NCBI GenBank assembly: GCA_038252405.1
Contig: JBBSAJ010000056.1
Location: 1 to 13,618, forward strand
DNA: 13,618 nt
Direction: 5' to 3'
Origin: DATCDE01 sp038252405
Lineage (GTDB): Bacteria > Actinomycetota > Actinomycetes > Prado026
Made by a program: the position numbers and the translations under genes. Under the pieces are notes generated by a model. That model worked only from the letters and a program-made list of their open reading frames with translations. It searched no databases and had not been told where the DNA came from. Of the stretch, positions 12,129-13,618 are shown one piece after another. Position 1 is the stretch's first letter. The number at the start of each line of letters is the position of its first letter.

Positions 12129-13618
12129 GTGGCCGACGACCTGCTCATCAGAGCCGCCCTGCGCGACGAGATGTCGGGGCCTCTGCGCGACATCCGAAAC
12201 GACCTGGAGCGCACCACCCGGGAGCTGCGGCAGACCGGCAACGCCGCCGACAAGACCGGCAAGGATCTGAACCGGATGACCGGGGGGATCGACCGCCTCG
12301 CTGGGGGCATCGGGCGGGGGCTCCTCGGCGGGCTGAAGATGGCCGCGGTCGGCGTCGGCGTCCTCGGCGTGGCGACAGGCGGGCTCGCGGTCAAGCTGGT
12401 CGGCCTGGCGAGCGAGGCGGGCGAGACGCAGAGCAAGTTCGACACCGTGTTCAAGGGCATGGAGAAGGACATGGGTGCCCACGTCAAGGGCATCTCTGAC
12501 AAGTTCGGGATCTTCAGCCGAGACCTCCAGGACGCCGCTGCTGGCTTCGGCATCTTCGGCAAGGCGGCCGGGGTGCCGAAGGAGGCCCTCGGGCAGTTCA
12601 GCAAGGACCTGCTCGGGGCGGGGCTGGACCTCGGCTCGTTCTACAACCAAGACCCGGGCGAGGTCTTCGCCGCGTTGCAGTCGGGGCTCTCGGGCGAGGC
12701 CGAGCCGCTGAAGCAGTTCGGCATCTTCCTGACCGACGCCAGCATGAAGGCGCAGGCCGCGAGCATGGGCCTGACGGGGGAGCTGACCGAGCAGCAGAAG
12801 GTCATGGTCCGCCAGGCGCAGATCATGGATCAGTTCAAGAAGCAGGACGCCTACGGCGACCTGGAGCGGACGCAGTTCAGCCTCGCCAACCAGATGAAGG
12901 GCCTGAAGGGCCGCATCCTGGAGCTGGGCACCGCCCTCGGCAAGGGGCTGGAGCCTGCCGCGGCCAAGATCGTCGGCGCCCTGTCCAAGGGGCTGGCGCC
13001 CATCGTCAGCAAGCTCACCGAGCAGATGCCGAACCTGAACGCCGCCCTGAAGGACGGCGATTGGGACGGCGTGGCCGAGGTGATCGACAACATGGCGGGC
13101 AATACCGGCCGGCTGGTCACCCCGATCCGTGAGCTGTTCGAGGCGTTCGCGGCGGGCGACCTCTCGGGGGCGGTCGGGGCCTTTGACCGGCTGGTCGGCG
13201 CGGGCGGCAACCTGGAGGGGGCGGTCGCTACAGCGGTGCCGATCCTGCGCGACCTCGGCACGATCATCGCCGACGTGATCCACCCTGCCGTCCGAGACGC
13301 CGCCGACGCCCTGCCGATCTTCCTGAGCCCGCTCGCGCTCCTCCCGCCGCTGCTCTCGCTCATGGCCGACAACGCCGGGCCGGTCAAGCTGGCGCTGGAG
13401 GGCATCGTCCTGGGGCTCATGGCCTACCGCGGCGCCCTGCTCATCTCCACCGGGGCGCAGGCGGCGTGGGGCGTGGCCACCTCCATCGCGGCCGGGATCA
13501 CCTGGCTGTACACCGCAGCCATCGGCACCAACAACAGCCTGCTCTACAACCGGATCGGCTTCTACGCGCTGGAGGCCGGGGCGATGGCCCGCAGCGCGGG
13601 CGCCTGGCTGGCGAGCAC
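12129..13618 (+). CDS. Tail tape measure protein, 5' part (runs off the window)
   Basis: An open frame from GTG 12129 continues past the right edge: 496 codons are visible. AGGGGG at 12117-12122 is the likely ribosome site. The N-terminus is charged and helical (DLLIRAALRDEMSGPLRDIR). A hydrophobic, Gly-rich segment at ~57-95 (LAGGIGRGLLGGLK, then MAAVGVGVLGVATGG) follows, then a long helical region with ETQSKFDTVFKG (~99-110), GIFSRDLQDAAAGFGIFGKA, and LTEQQKVMVRQAQIMDQFKK. More hydrophobic helices lie at ~394-465. This mixture is typical of TP901-type tape measure proteins, which set tail length and are extruded with DNA. It follows the chaperone pair, as expected. Confidence 0.88.
   Translation, partial: MADDLLIRAALRDEMSGPLRDIRNDLERTTRELRQTGNAADKTGKDLNRMTGGIDRLAGGIGRGLLGGLKMAAVGVGVLGVATGGLAVKLVGLASEAGETQSKFDTVFKGMEKDMGAHVKGISDKFGIFSRDLQDAAAGFGIFGKAAGVPKEALGQFSKDLLGAGLDLGSFYNQDPGEVFAALQSGLSGEAEPLKQFGIFLTDASMKAQAASMGLTGELTEQQKVMVRQAQIMDQFKKQDAYGDLERTQFSLANQMKGLKGRILELGTALGKGLEPAAAKIVGALSKGLAPIVSKLTEQMPNLNAALKDGDWDGVAEVIDNMAGNTGRLVTPIRELFEAFAAGDLSGAVGAFDRLVGAGGNLEGAVATAVPILRDLGTIIADVIHPAVRDAADALPIFLSPLALLPPLLSLMADNAGPVKLALEGIVLGLMAYRGALLISTGAQAAWGVATSIAAGITWLYTAAIGTNNSLLYNRIGFYALEAGAMARSAGAWLAS

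Noticed and set aside
12036..13283. A 415-codon minus-strand open frame
   Set aside because: It lies opposite the chaperone and tape measure genes, which have recognisable protein features. The minus product (many Gln, His, Leu, Arg) is a codon-complement shadow.
1..13618. tRNA, rRNA, CRISPR arrays, insertion sequences and attachment sites
   Set aside because: No cloverleaf-like gene, regularly spaced repeats, transposase or long terminal inverted repeat was found by reading the sequence.
9384..13618. Domesticated contractile injection system or tailocin instead of a phage
   Set aside because: Portal, MuF, protease/scaffold, cement and major capsid genes are present and intact, which points to a full head-and-tail virion.

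Overview
This window is a virion-assembly module of a contractile-tailed (myovirus-type), Mu-like phage or prophage. The DNA is very GC-rich, and real genes show a strong G/C preference at third codon positions. Several starts are GTG, and neighbouring genes often overlap by 1-4 bases. Together with the actinophage-like MuF and portal sequences, this suggests a high-GC actinobacterial host, but no gene here fixes the genus. No integrase, terminase, lysis or repressor gene is visible, and the last gene runs off the right edge.

Layout. 1-183 is a non-coding, comparatively AT-rich leader with a perfect 12-bp palindrome and other inverted repeats. 184-3168 is a tightly coupled plus-strand block: an unknown protein, a small one-helix membrane protein, a DUF935/Mu gp29-type portal, and a MuF-type minor head protein. 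3165-4198 is a minus-strand pair: a ParA-type ATPase followed, with a one-base overlap, by an 89-residue ribbon-helix-helix-like partner. It meets the minor head gene tail to tail on a shared CTAG in which both genes stop. 4199-4317 is the divergent intergenic region. 4318-7310 carries the maturation protease with a nested in-frame scaffold start, a DUF2190-type capsid cement protein, the major capsid protein and a small unknown protein. 7311-7478 has no convincing gene but contains a coding-like stretch without a usable start. 7479-9380 holds the head-tail connector, a gpG-like virion morphogenesis protein, a tail terminator and a small Mu gp38-position protein. 9384-13618 holds the tail sheath, tail tube, two overlapping tail-assembly chaperone frames and the 5' part of the tape measure gene.

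How it works together. Portal, MuF protein, protease/scaffold, cement and capsid proteins would build and mature the head. Connector, gpG-like and terminator proteins would form the neck. Sheath, tube, chaperones and tape measure would build the contractile tail. The order closely follows phage Mu, except that the gpG-like gene lies after the capsid genes, among the neck genes.

The most notable feature is the opposite-strand partition-type cassette inside the head operon. It suggests that the element may persist as an extrachromosomal phage-plasmid, or that ParA has another role. Other points for a second look are the nested scaffold gene with a canonical Shine-Dalgarno, an 8-bp hairpin whose loop contains the stop codon at the chaperone frame change, and a shared ~20-nt element about 30 nt upstream of two genes that lack a Shine-Dalgarno.
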